A stretch of DNA of 11,335 nt from Desulfurococcales archaeon (GCA_026990885.1 JALXCO010000260.1:1-11335), one strand, 5' to 3'. Counted from the stretch's first letter, positions 1-7,501 are shown. The notes: generated by a model not told the origin, from the letters alone. Program-made: numbers and translations.

Positions 1-906
1 CTCAGGAAGAGCGTTAGAGCCCAGATGAAGAGTCTCGATCCGGGATCCGTTGAGTACAGGCTGCTGGACGATAGGCAGAGAGCGCTAAAGATACTGGCTA
101 ACGCCGCATACGGCTACATGGGCTGGGTTGGCGCTAGATGGTACCATAGACAGGGGGCTGAGGCTGTGACCGCGTGGGGTAGGGATACTATTAGGAAGGC
201 GATCGCTATAGCTAGGGAGCTCGGCCTCAAGGTCATATATGGCGATACAGACTCTCTATTCATAACCTACGATAGGGATAAGGTTGAGAGGTTCATAGAT
301 CTTGTCTATAAGAGGCTTGAGCTGGAGATCAAGGTGGATAAGATCTATAGGAAGGTGTTCTTCACGGAGGCTAAGAAGAGGTATATAGGCCTAACGATGG
401 ACGGGAGAATAGATATAGTGGGGTTTGAGGCGGTTAGGGGCGACTGGTCGGAGCTTGCCAAGGAGATCCAGGAGAGGGTCGCCGAGATAGTCCTAAGCAC
501 AGACAGCGTAGACAGGGCGGTCGAGTATGTTAGGGGGGTGATAAGGGATCTTGAGGAGGGCAAGATACCGATAGAGAAGCTGGTTATATGGAAAACAATA
601 ACTAAACCACTGGACGAGTACGAGGCTGCGGCCCCACATGTTAGGGCTGCGAAGATCCTTCTTTCTAAAGGTGGGAGGATATCGATCGGGGATAAGGTGG
701 GGTATGTGATCACCAGGGGGTCAGGGAGAATAAGCGACAGGGCCTACCCCTACATGTTTGTCTCGCCGAAAGACATCGACACATCCTACTATATAGATCA
801 CCAGATAGTCCCGGCAACACTCAGAATACTCTCCTACTTCGGGGTTTCTGACCGAAGCCTTAAGGCCGCGGCGAAGGCTAGAAAAACACTATTCGACTTC
901 AGGTAG
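1..906 (+). CDS. polB: Family B DNA polymerase, C-terminal part (5' truncated by window edge)
   Basis: Template-directed DNA synthesis in replication or repair. The frame is open from base 1, so the 301 visible residues are the palm/fingers end and thumb of a larger protein; the exonuclease domain and first palm motif lie outside. Seen (numbering from base 1): the fingers motif KILANAAYGYMG with K30, N34, Y37 and G38; the catalytic palm motif YGDTDS at 80-85 with D82 and D84; KKRY at 125-128, which contacts primer-template; then the thumb block starting GFEAVRGDWSELAKE. All active-site residues visible are intact, which argues against an inactivated PolB2-like paralogue. The C-terminus RKTLFDFR resembles a PCNA-interacting (PIP) peptide (inference). 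Crenarchaea carry several PolB paralogues and I cannot say which this is. It ends at TAG 904-906, with a short T-run (927-930) but no clear terminator after it. Confidence 0.95.
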   Translation, partial: LRKSVRAQMKSLDPGSVEYRLLDDRQRALKILANAAYGYMGWVGARWYHRQGAEAVTAWGRDTIRKAIAIARELGLKVIYGDTDSLFITYDRDKVERFIDLVYKRLELEIKVDKIYRKVFFTEAKKRYIGLTMDGRIDIVGFEAVRGDWSELAKEIQERVAEIVLSTDSVDRAVEYVRGVIRDLEEGKIPIEKLVIWKTITKPLDEYEAAAPHVRAAKILLSKGGRISIGDKVGYVITRGSGRISDRAYPYMFVSPKDIDTSYYIDHQIVPATLRILSYFGVSDRSLKAAAKARKTLFDFR

Positions 907-941
907 GCTCTTCATCAATACATAGATTTTAGGAGCGTTAT

Positions 942-951
942 GTAAAAATAT
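942..951 (+). promoter_or_regulatory. Candidate TATA element for the M50 protease-tyrS pair
   Basis: GTAAAAATAT is an A/T-rich TATA-like stretch in the gap after polB. Archaeal transcription usually starts about 26-27 bases downstream of the TATA centre, which would be near 973, just before the ATG at 980. This would give a leader of only a few bases and favours 980 over the TTG at 956. Position-based inference only. Confidence 0.4.
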
Positions 952-979
952 CACGTTGCTCAATAGCAGTAATCTAGAG

Positions 980-1630
980 ATGGGTGCCATGATGATACCT
1001 AGATTCAGGGACCCCATAGAGTTTTCGGAGACCCTTTCATGGATCCTTGCGATCGCCGTGCTCATGGCGGTTTTCAGAGGCTACCTAGAGATAGTGGATT
1101 TCATAGAGCTGGGGGTGCTACCGGTATATACCATAGCCATCCTGCTGGCATTCATCCTGCATGAGGCGGCCCACAAATACGTGGCAATAAGCAGGGGGTG
1201 CTCAGCCAGATTCACAATATCCACGTTCGGCTTCCTATTCACCTCGGTTTTCGGGTTTATAGCCTCTATCCTAGCTTTTTTCGGGAGAGCACTCCCATTC
1301 ATCGTTGCCGCACCAGGGTACGTTAGTATAAGGTGCTTCCTGTGGGGGGAGAGAACCATATTTGGGGGGACCCCCAGCGAGGGGGTTATAGCTTTATCTG
1401 GGCCCGCGGTAAATATCCTGCTGGCTATAGCCGGATCTATAGCTCTAGCCCTACCCCTCCCGGGGTATGATGCCGTTAGATTCTTCTCAGCGCTCAAGCA
1501 CGTTAATTCTGTTCTTGCCCTATTCAATCTCCTACCTATACCACCTCTAGACGGCTCCAAGGTTATTAGATGGAACCCCTTCATCTACATATTGGCCATA
1601 ATAACCGCTTTAATAATATGGATAATATAG
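980..1630 (+). CDS. M50-family (S2P-like) integral membrane zinc metalloprotease
   Basis: Predicted intramembrane or membrane-embedded zinc protease of the site-2-protease class, which cleaves membrane-anchored substrates; the substrate here is unknown. Counting from ATG 980 (216 residues), HEAAH at 61-65 is the HExxH zinc motif inside a hydrophobic helix, SGPAVN (about 140-145) matches the conserved GPxxN element, and PPLDG near the C-terminus carries the third zinc ligand D191. The protein is almost entirely hydrophobic, with roughly five or six membrane segments, no PDZ or CBS domain and only a short N-terminal tail, so it is a minimal version of the family. Start choice: ATG 980 fits the upstream TATA-like element; the in-frame TTG at 956 has no nearby ribosome binding site (AGGAG at 931-935 is too far), and ATG 989 or 992 also remain possible. 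It lies 23 bp before tyrS and is probably co-transcribed with it. Confidence 0.88.
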   Translation: MGAMMIPRFRDPIEFSETLSWILAIAVLMAVFRGYLEIVDFIELGVLPVYTIAILLAFILHEAAHKYVAISRGCSARFTISTFGFLFTSVFGFIASILAFFGRALPFIVAAPGYVSIRCFLWGERTIFGGTPSEGVIALSGPAVNILLAIAGSIALALPLPGYDAVRFFSALKHVNSVLALFNLLPIPPLDGSKVIRWNPFIYILAIITALIIWII

Positions 1631-1640
1631 AACCTCTATT

Positions 1641-1648
1641 GGGGGGAG
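1641..1648 (+). promoter_or_regulatory. Ribosome binding site of tyrS
   Basis: GGGGGGAG sits 5 bases before ATG 1654. It decides the tyrS start against the upstream in-frame ATG at 1570, which would add 28 non-family residues inside the M50 gene. Confidence 0.65.
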
Positions 1649-1653
1649 CCAGT

Positions 1654-2736
1654 ATGGATTTGGAGCGGAAGCTATATATAGCCAGCAGGGGGGCGGAGGA
1701 AATCATAACTGAGAGCGAGCTGAGGGACCTCCTAGAGACTGGTGGTGGCAAGGGCTATATAGGTGTTGAGCCCTCCGGGCTTTTCCATGTTGGATGGCTC
1801 ATATGGGCCTTCAAGTTTAAGGATCTTATCGATGTGGGCTTCAAGATGAATCTTCTTCTAGCAACATGGCACGCATGGATAAACGATAAGCTGGGTGGAG
1901 ATATAGAGCTGATAAGAAGGGCTGGAGACCATATAGTGGATGTGCTTGAGGCCATAGGGATAGATAGGGCCAGCTATAGCAGGGTTCTGGCTGAAGATCT
2001 GGTTAGAGACATGGAGTACTGGGAGATCCTTATTAGATCCGCCAAAGAGGTTAGCCTAGCCAGAGTTAGAAGGGCACTAACCATCATGGGCAGAAAGGCG
2101 GATGAGTCCGAGTCCGACTTCTCGAAGCTGATCTATCCCCTCATGCAGGTTACAGATATATTCTACATGGATCTCGATATAGCCCTGGGAGGGACCGACC
2201 AGAGAAAAGCCCACATGCTTGCGAGGGATATAGCGGAGAAGACAGGCAGAAAGAAGATTGTAGCCGTCCATACACCCCTGCTACCCTCCCTCCAGGGAGC
2301 GGGCAGGATGGAGCTTGGAAAGGGGGAGATAGACGAGATATACGCCGAGATAAAGATGAGCAAGTCTAAGCCGGAGACAGCGATATTCGTCTACGACAAC
2401 CCCGAGGAGATCAGGGCCAAGATACTTAAGGCTTACTGCCCGCCGAGAGAGGTTGAGGGGAATCCGGTGCTAATGATCGCTAGAGACATAATATTCAGGG
2501 TTAGAGACTCTCTAGAGATTAAGAGGAAGCCGGAGTATGGCGGGGATGTCGTTTTCGAGAGCTATGGAGAGTTGGAGAAGAGCTATAGGGAGGGCAAGCT
2601 TCACCCCCTAGACCTCAAGAACGCTGTGGCGGACGAGCTTATATCTATCCTGGAGCCCGTAAGGAGATACTTCAGCACCAATAAGGGGGCTAGAGAAACC
2701 CTAGAGGCTATAAAGAGGGCTAGGATCACGAGGTAG
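1654..2736 (+). CDS. tyrS: Tyrosyl-tRNA synthetase, archaeal type
   Basis: Cytosolic class I aminoacyl-tRNA synthetase charging tRNA-Tyr with tyrosine using ATP. The 360-residue protein has the HIGH-like nucleotide-binding motif as HVGW at 45-48, preceded by YIGVEPSG, and a canonical KMSKS at 234-238. The segment YPLMQVTD followed by GGTDQRKAHMLARD (GGTDQR at 179-184) is the tyrosine-binding region typical of archaeal TyrRS and separates it from the related TrpRS. It is somewhat longer than the short euryarchaeal enzymes (about 306 residues in Methanocaldococcus jannaschii), as expected for crenarchaeal versions. The start at 1654 is supported by the adjacent purine-rich binding site and by family length. 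It follows the M50 gene by 23 bp and converges with map, leaving 19 bp between the stop codons and no obvious terminator. Confidence 0.96.
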   Translation: MDLERKLYIASRGAEEIITESELRDLLETGGGKGYIGVEPSGLFHVGWLIWAFKFKDLIDVGFKMNLLLATWHAWINDKLGGDIELIRRAGDHIVDVLEAIGIDRASYSRVLAEDLVRDMEYWEILIRSAKEVSLARVRRALTIMGRKADESESDFSKLIYPLMQVTDIFYMDLDIALGGTDQRKAHMLARDIAEKTGRKKIVAVHTPLLPSLQGAGRMELGKGEIDEIYAEIKMSKSKPETAIFVYDNPEEIRAKILKAYCPPREVEGNPVLMIARDIIFRVRDSLEIKRKPEYGGDVVFESYGELEKSYREGKLHPLDLKNAVADELISILEPVRRYFSTNKGARETLEAIKRARITR

Positions 2737-2755
2737 CTGTATAGATGCATCCACC

Positions 2756-3652
2756 CTATCTAGTGACTATATGAACCTCACCGCCGTATATAACCACCGT
2801 ATCTTCGGCCTGCGAAACTGGCGAGCCTGAAACCTCTGTCAGGACCGGGTATCCTCTAAGGAACTTTCTTCTATAGAGGCTATCCACTATTTTTCCGGCG
2901 TCCCTGAACCTGTTGCTGAGCCACCTCTCACAGAATGGGAGGGTCTTGTACTCGCTGATTATGTGCTTCACCACCTCGATCTCGCTGGATCTCAACCCCT
3001 TCAGCTTCCCGGATTTAAGGGCGTAGATAGTTACCGTTTTATCTTCGCTAACCATTCCAGCCCCAGTTGTCATGAAGGGCTCGATAGCGTAGATCGAGTT
3101 GTCCTTGAACCTCCATGGGGTCAGAAGATCATTGTAGTTCGGCACCGACTCGCCTGCGTGGAGATTATACCTATCTATCCTATGGCCACTCAGATTCTTT
3201 ATGGGCTTAACCTCATACTTCCTGGCGACCTGCTGAACAACCTTACCCACCTCCCTCAAAGCCACCCCGGGCTTAACTATGGATAGAGCCCTATCCAGGG
3301 CCTCCCTAGCAGCCTCAACCAGAACCCTGTATGTGTCGTCCAGATCTACCGTGTAGGCTGTATCAACGATCATACCATCAATATGGACACCGAAGTCTAT
3401 CTTAACCAGCCCCGACTCGGGGAGAGCGCTGTTATCGTTTACCGTGGGGGTGTAGTGCGCGGCTGTGCTACCTATAGATATGTTAACAGGGAACGCTGGG
3501 GACCCCCCAAGATCTCTTATTCTAGTCTCTATCGACTCAGCAATATCCCTTATCCTGGCCCCCGGCTTCGCTATCTTATCTAGCTCCCTCTTAATCCTCC
3601 TAGCTATATCCCCCGCTGCTAGAAGCTTCCTGAAGTCCTCTTCGCTAAGCAT
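2756..3652 (-). CDS. map: Methionine aminopeptidase, type 2
   Basis: Removes the initiator methionine from nascent proteins, using a dinuclear metal centre in the pita-bread fold. In the 298-residue product the five expected ligands are all visible: D86 (in VKIDFGVH), D97 (in IVDTAY), H157 (LSGH), E191 (IEPF) and E283 (QAEDTVV). H66 in AHYTP matches the conserved substrate-side histidine. The segment of about 60 residues between E191 and E283 is the helical insertion that defines type 2 enzymes. The length matches archaeal MetAPs of about 295 residues. The ATG at 3652-3650 lies 16 bp after the dnaG stop on the same strand, with AGGGAT about 10 bases upstream as a possible ribosome binding site, so map is probably the second gene of a dnaG-map transcript. 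Confidence 0.97.
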   Translation of the reverse strand: MLSEEDFRKLLAAGDIARRIKRELDKIAKPGARIRDIAESIETRIRDLGGSPAFPVNISIGSTAAHYTPTVNDNSALPESGLVKIDFGVHIDGMIVDTAYTVDLDDTYRVLVEAAREALDRALSIVKPGVALREVGKVVQQVARKYEVKPIKNLSGHRIDRYNLHAGESVPNYNDLLTPWRFKDNSIYAIEPFMTTGAGMVSEDKTVTIYALKSGKLKGLRSSEIEVVKHIISEYKTLPFCERWLSNRFRDAGKIVDSLYRRKFLRGYPVLTEVSGSPVSQAEDTVVIYGGEVHIVTR

Positions 3653-3668
3653 TGAATGCTATCCCTGC

Positions 3669-4940
3669 CTAGACCTCAACAATATCATTTATAGTTAATA
3701 TATGTATATCCTCGGGCTTCTTCGATATGGAGCCGAGCCTAACCCCAACTAGGAGCTGAACCCTCTTATCCTTAGCCAGATCAACAAGCCTCTGCGTAAC
3801 TATACCATCAAACACCACAGCGAATATCTTTCCAGGATCATACTGCGAGAGCCTATCATAGAGGTCCCTAACACTAACCTTCTCAACACGGTTCCAGGAA
3901 TGATCATAGAATACGCCAGTCAACGTACCGATGATGTTTTTCGCATCCTCAACAACAGAGTTGGGGACCTCATACGCCTCAACAGTCTTCACAGCTTCAA
4001 CAGGCTTCGCCTCAGCTGCTGAAGAGGTCTTCTCCTCGGCGGCTTCAGCCTTCTTCTCGGCAGTCTCCTCCTTAGGCTCCTCAATGACTATCTCCGTGAT
4101 CTCGGCCTCGCCCCTCCTAGCCTCCCTACTCACCGATTTCAGATAATCAACTAGTGGAACAGCATTCTTTAAGGCCTTTTCGATCTCTTTACCGCTTAAC
4201 TCCTCAACCTCCCTGCCTGGAGGGGCCTTGGCGACCATATCAACCTTGATGGCGTTTATTAGTGTTCTAAGAATCATGTCTCCTACACGGTCCCCGTCTA
4301 CAAATGCTATAACCCTCTTGTTTTTGGCGAGCTTAACTATTGATTCGGGGACCTTCTCCTGGGCTCCCCCTAGAGCGATCACGTTCCTATAGCCGTATCT
4401 CAGCAGGTTTATAACGTCCGCCCTGCCCTCAACAATTATTATCGTGTCCGCCTTATCCACGTCGGGGCCTGCTGGAAGCCTCTCAGGGCCGTAGTGGGTT
4501 ATCTCGGCCGTCTTCACAGCTGAAACTATCTGGTTTATGATCTCCTTTAGATCCGGGGACTTCTCCCTCGACCAGGTTTTGAGGAGCTCCTTAGACCTCT
4601 CAACAATCTTCTTGATCCTCTCCAGCCTGACATCTATAAAGTCCACAACCTGGATCTTGGCGTTGTAGGGGCCAACCTTATCTACGGTCTCAACCATAGC
4701 ACCAATCAAAGCGGTCTCGGCCTTATCCAGGTTGGAGGGTATAAGCACGTCACCAACAGTCTTGTTTCCATGGTGCTTGATGTCCACATGTATTCTACCT
4801 ATTCTACCCTTCTCCTGGAGGTCCCTCAAGTCGAACTCCGAGCCGAACAGCCCCTCTGTCTGCCCGAAAATAGCCCCTACGATATCTGATCTATCAACAA
4901 TACCATCAACCTCAATGCGAGCCTTAATAACGTACTTCAT
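3669..4940 (-). CDS. dnaG: Archaeal DnaG-type primase / exosome-associated TOPRIM protein
   Basis: Archaeal DnaG has primase activity in vitro and also binds the RNA exosome as a poly(A)-preferring subunit; which role dominates here cannot be read from sequence. The 423-residue protein has the archaeal N-terminal domain (1-160; MKYVIKARIEVDGIVDRSD at the start), then a TOPRIM domain from about 166. There IIIVEGRADV supplies the catalytic E171 and VIAFVDGDRVGD supplies D215, D217 and D221. Residues about 280-322 form a Glu/Ala/Lys-rich low-complexity linker, followed by a conserved C-terminal domain (about 323-423). The bacterial zinc-binding domain is absent, as normal for archaea. The start at 4940 agrees with the family N-terminus and with a TATA-like element that predicts a leaderless or nearly leaderless mRNA. 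It is first in a likely two-gene unit with map. Confidence 0.96.
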   Translation of the reverse strand: MKYVIKARIEVDGIVDRSDIVGAIFGQTEGLFGSEFDLRDLQEKGRIGRIHVDIKHHGNKTVGDVLIPSNLDKAETALIGAMVETVDKVGPYNAKIQVVDFIDVRLERIKKIVERSKELLKTWSREKSPDLKEIINQIVSAVKTAEITHYGPERLPAGPDVDKADTIIIVEGRADVINLLRYGYRNVIALGGAQEKVPESIVKLAKNKRVIAFVDGDRVGDMILRTLINAIKVDMVAKAPPGREVEELSGKEIEKALKNAVPLVDYLKSVSREARRGEAEITEIVIEEPKEETAEKKAEAAEEKTSSAAEAKPVEAVKTVEAYEVPNSVVEDAKNIIGTLTGVFYDHSWNRVEKVSVRDLYDRLSQYDPGKIFAVVFDGIVTQRLVDLAKDKRVQLLVGVRLGSISKKPEDIHILTINDIVEV

Positions 4941-4956
4941 TAAACGCCACCACTAC

Positions 4957-4967
4957 ACTTTAAAATT
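4957..4967 (-). promoter_or_regulatory. Candidate dnaG-map promoter (TATA-like)
   Basis: Read on the minus strand the element is AATTTTAAAGT, centred about 22 bases upstream of the dnaG ATG. A second A/T-rich patch (4966-4975) lies just further out. Either one predicts transcription starting at or within a few bases of the ATG, and no Shine-Dalgarno-like sequence lies before the start, so translation is probably leaderless. Confidence 0.5.
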
Positions 4968-5014
4968 ACATATAGAAACCTTTATGGGTAACCATTAATT
5001 ATGTTCCACCTCAA

Positions 5015-5024
5015 CTATATATAT
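5015..5024 (+). promoter_or_regulatory. Candidate TATA element for the M19 dipeptidase gene
   Basis: CTATATATAT predicts initiation near 5046, just at the ribosome binding site. A weaker alternative TAATATTA (5027-5033) would give initiation almost at the TTG. The 117-bp divergent gap 4941-5057 therefore holds both the dnaG and dipeptidase promoters and no visible gene. Confidence 0.4.
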
Positions 5025-5045
5025 CTAATATTACATAACCAACAC

Positions 5046-5051
5046 AGGTGA
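5046..5051 (+). promoter_or_regulatory. Ribosome binding site fixing the TTG start of the dipeptidase
   Basis: AGGTGA lies 6 bases before the TTG at 5058. Its close match to the archaeal 16S 3'-end complement supports TTG as the real start. Confidence 0.7.
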
Positions 5052-5057
5052 ATCTTC

Positions 5058-6074
5058 TTGAAGCTCAGGATAGCCGATCTACATCAAGACATCTCGTTCT
5101 ACCTACAGAACGCGCCACGAAACACCCCAGGCTTCGATGTAGACGCTGAGGGGAGGCATGGAGACATACCAAAGTATCGGAGGGCAGGAATCAGGCTGGT
5201 GTTCTCGGCTATTTTCCCGGCTATAGGCTCCTGGAACCCCAGGATCCAGGAGATGCTCAATAAGGGGTACGGCTTCGGGTACTCGATAAAGCCCCTCCTG
5301 TATAGAGGGGGGCTGGTTAATGTTTTGGAGCATATAAAGATCTATTATAGAATGGCCAGGGCATATAGTGAGATAGAGATTGTGGATTCACCAAGGGATT
5401 TTGAGGCTCTGGAGAGCAGCGAGAAGATCGGGTTTCTGATAAGCTTGGAGGGTGCGGATCCTCTTGAAGATCCCGAAGATCTAGAGGTACTGGCCAGGCT
5501 AGGAGTGAAAAGCCTAACGATAACATGGAACTACGACAATAGATACGCATCCTCATGCATGTCTAGGAGGGACTATGGGCTCACAGGTGAGGGCGAGTAT
5601 CTAGTTGAGAAGGCCAACGAGCTTGGGGTGATACTCGATATATCCCATGCAGGAAGGAAAACAAGCTTGGAGGTGCTCAACATATCTAAGCTCCCGGTTA
5701 TAGCCAGCCACTCAAACTATATGGGTAGGAGGAGGCACGTTAGAAACGTCGATGACGAGATCCTGGAGGGCATAAAGAGAAGCGGGGGAGTTGTCGGGTT
5801 CACAATGATAACCTCGACCATCGCTGATGATCCATCTATAGATGATCTGGTAAAGCACATCGTAGACGTTAAAGAGCGATTCGGAAGCGATATACTGGCT
5901 ATCGGAACAGACTACTTCGGGATAGAGACCACACCCAAAGGGCTGGAGGACGTCTCCAAGCTACCCAACCTGCTATCTAGGCTAATGGATTCGGGATTCA
6001 GCGAAAGCGACATATCTAAGCTGAGCTGGGAGAATATAGCTAGGGTTATAAGGGTTCACGCATCTAGATGGTAG
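5058..6074 (+). CDS. M19-family (membrane/renal dipeptidase-like) zinc dipeptidase
   Basis: Predicted binuclear-zinc hydrolase of the amidohydrolase fold that cleaves dipeptides, likely in peptide turnover; the true substrate may differ. In the 338-residue product the expected ligands appear in order: H9 and D11 in DLHQDIS, the bridging E131 in ISLEGADPLE, H197 in DISHAG, H218 in IASHSN, and D285 in AIGTDYFG. An R/H-rich patch (RRRHVRN, 224-230) after the second histidine matches the conserved substrate-binding region, and the C-terminal WENIARVI matches the family's GxNxxRV element. No signal peptide or membrane segment is seen, so the protein is probably cytosolic despite the family name. 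It starts at TTG, is divergent from dnaG, and ends 2 bp from the convergent CDF gene. Confidence 0.9.
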   Translation: MKLRIADLHQDISFYLQNAPRNTPGFDVDAEGRHGDIPKYRRAGIRLVFSAIFPAIGSWNPRIQEMLNKGYGFGYSIKPLLYRGGLVNVLEHIKIYYRMARAYSEIEIVDSPRDFEALESSEKIGFLISLEGADPLEDPEDLEVLARLGVKSLTITWNYDNRYASSCMSRRDYGLTGEGEYLVEKANELGVILDISHAGRKTSLEVLNISKLPVIASHSNYMGRRRHVRNVDDEILEGIKRSGGVVGFTMITSTIADDPSIDDLVKHIVDVKERFGSDILAIGTDYFGIETTPKGLEDVSKLPNLLSRLMDSGFSESDISKLSWENIARVIRVHASRW

Positions 6075-6076
6075 AT

Positions 6077-7450
6077 CTATAGGTGCCGCGGCTCAATATG
6101 TATGGTTACAGCAACATTATCCCCGAGACTCTCCCTTAAAACACCCTCCAGCTTAGAAACTATTCTGTGGGCCTGCTCCATATCCATGTCGTGCGGAACG
6201 CTACAGACTATATCCAGAAACACCCTTCCACCCACAACAGTTGTGGATATCGACTTTATCCTTATATGGGCCTTCAGCTCGGGGTCCCGCTCGATGGACT
6301 GCTGTATAAGCCTATTGTAGTCTATCCTCCCCCTCCAGGGCTCCGCATGGATTACAACCTTTCTTATACCCTTAACCTCGCTGTATATGGCGCTCTCTAT
6401 ATCTGACACGATCTCGTGGGCTTTACCCACGCTCATCCTCGGATCTATCTCGACGTGAAGCCTAACCTCCCCACCCTTTTCGGTGGGCACATATATTATG
6501 TTGTGGACGTTGCCTATACCCCTGTATCTAGACGCTATATCCTTTATCTTCTTAACGATGGACTCCGGCTCCTCAGGAGTAACATTGTACACAACATCAA
6601 CCGTCATATCTGGGAACATGCTTTTTAGTCTGCTCTCTATCTCTGCTATGATCTCCTTCAGAGCCTTGAGATCCAGATGCTGGCTGATCCCTAGATTGAG
6701 GTCTATAAAGATCGTTTTTCCAGACCTCCTAGCCCTAACCCTAAGAACCCTGCATCTAGGATCGCTCGAGACAATATTTTCCACGGCCTCGGCAACCTTC
6801 TCTGGGGTCTGGTCCATAAGATCGGATATAGCCCTCAAACCAACCCTAACCCCCGAGTAGACAAAGTACAGCGATACGGCAACAGCGGACATCGAGTCTA
6901 TGAGAACCAGATGATCGATGGAAACCAGATTGAGGAACCCGATAGAGCCTACAGCCAGAACAGTTGATCCAGATAAAACATCGCTCAAGTAATGCAGAGA
7001 GTCAGCCTCCAACGCCTTGCTCCGCTCCCTAGCCGCAACCCTTCGAAGAACAATGTATCTCCATAGGTTAATCGCGAGTGTTGTGGATATTAGAAGGATA
7101 ACCGGCATCGAGAAGGTTACGGTTACCTCTCCAGAACTAAATAGAACCCTATCTAGAGCACTGTATAGGATAAATATGAACGCGCCTATAAGGATCATCG
7201 ACTCGATAAGCCCACCAATATCCTCAGCCTTCCCGTGGCCGTATCTATGCTCCCTATCTGGGGGCTTAGAAGCTATATAGACGCTGTACGTGGCGATCGC
7301 TCCAGCAAGTATATCTATACTTGTGTCGAGCAGATCCGTTAAAACCACAAGGCTACCGCTGTATAGGTACGCAACTATCCTGAGGATAACTAGGAACACG
7401 CTTATGATTAGTGATCCCAGAGCCGCAGAGAGCTTACTGGAGCTCCACAT
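6077..7450 (-). CDS. Cation diffusion facilitator (CDF) metal transporter with three tandem C-terminal domains
   Basis: Proton-coupled efflux of Zn(II) or a similar divalent metal across the cytoplasmic membrane. The N-terminal 210 residues hold about six membrane helices. The transport site is intact: D42 and D46 in DTSID (helix 2) with H153 and D157 in HYLSD (helix 5); the loop PPDREHRYGHGKAED supplies D65, H68 and H72, matching the second site of E. coli FieF (YiiP). The usual CDF protein (about 300 residues) has one ferredoxin-like C-terminal domain; this 457-residue protein shows three consecutive copies at about 212-290, 293-372 and 375-457. Copies 2 and 3 keep KAH/QAH and HxEP signatures (H345, H368, E370; H427, H451, E453), while copy 1 lacks them. 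Repeat boundaries and equivalences were aligned by eye. The ATG at 7450-7448 begins MWSSSKL just before the first helix. Metal specificity is unknown. Confidence 0.93.
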   Translation of the reverse strand: MWSSSKLSAALGSLIISVFLVILRIVAYLYSGSLVVLTDLLDTSIDILAGAIATYSVYIASKPPDREHRYGHGKAEDIGGLIESMILIGAFIFILYSALDRVLFSSGEVTVTFSMPVILLISTTLAINLWRYIVLRRVAARERSKALEADSLHYLSDVLSGSTVLAVGSIGFLNLVSIDHLVLIDSMSAVAVSLYFVYSGVRVGLRAISDLMDQTPEKVAEAVENIVSSDPRCRVLRVRARRSGKTIFIDLNLGISQHLDLKALKEIIAEIESRLKSMFPDMTVDVVYNVTPEEPESIVKKIKDIASRYRGIGNVHNIIYVPTEKGGEVRLHVEIDPRMSVGKAHEIVSDIESAIYSEVKGIRKVVIHAEPWRGRIDYNRLIQQSIERDPELKAHIRIKSISTTVVGGRVFLDIVCSVPHDMDMEQAHRIVSKLEGVLRESLGDNVAVTIHIEPRHL

Positions 7451-7476
7451 ACAGTTCTATGTAGAGAAGAAAAACA

Positions 7477-7487
7477 GTAGTAATAAG
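7477..7487 (-). promoter_or_regulatory. Candidate TATA/BRE region of the CDF gene
   Basis: On the minus strand CTAAAG followed by CTTATTACT resembles a BRE plus TATA pair (the BRE-like bases extend to about 7491). Predicted initiation is about 5 bases before the ATG at 7450, giving a nearly leaderless mRNA. Weak match to consensus. Confidence 0.35.
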
Positions 7488-7488
7488 C

Positions 7489-7501
7489 TTTAGGCCCTAA
7501 A
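7489..7501 (+). repeat. 13-bp perfect palindrome beside the CDF promoter (possible operator)
   Basis: TTTAGG-C-CCTAAA is a 6+1+6 perfect inverted repeat overlapping the BRE-like edge of the CDF promoter. Its place is right for a regulator-binding site, for example of a metal-responsive repressor, but no regulator gene is in the window. The function is inferred. Confidence 0.35.

Noticed and set aside
1081..1584. 167-codon minus-strand frame opposite the M50 gene
   Set aside because: No recognisable domain, and the plus-strand frame has clear HExxH and LDG motifs.
1570..1653. Longer tyrS reading frame starting at ATG 1570
   Set aside because: The extra 28 residues overlap the hydrophobic 3' end of the M50 gene in another frame and have no family similarity; the strong binding site just before 1654 fixes the start there.
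4982..4999. Short inverted repeat TTATGG-GTAA-CCATTAA between the dnaG and dipeptidase promoters
   Set aside because: Only about 4 bp of exact pairing; too short to support an operator or RNA hairpin.
4965..5037. Direct repeat ATTACATA at 4965-4972 and 5030-5037 in the dnaG-dipeptidase gap
   Set aside because: Eight A/T-rich bases repeated once in promoter DNA is expected by chance.
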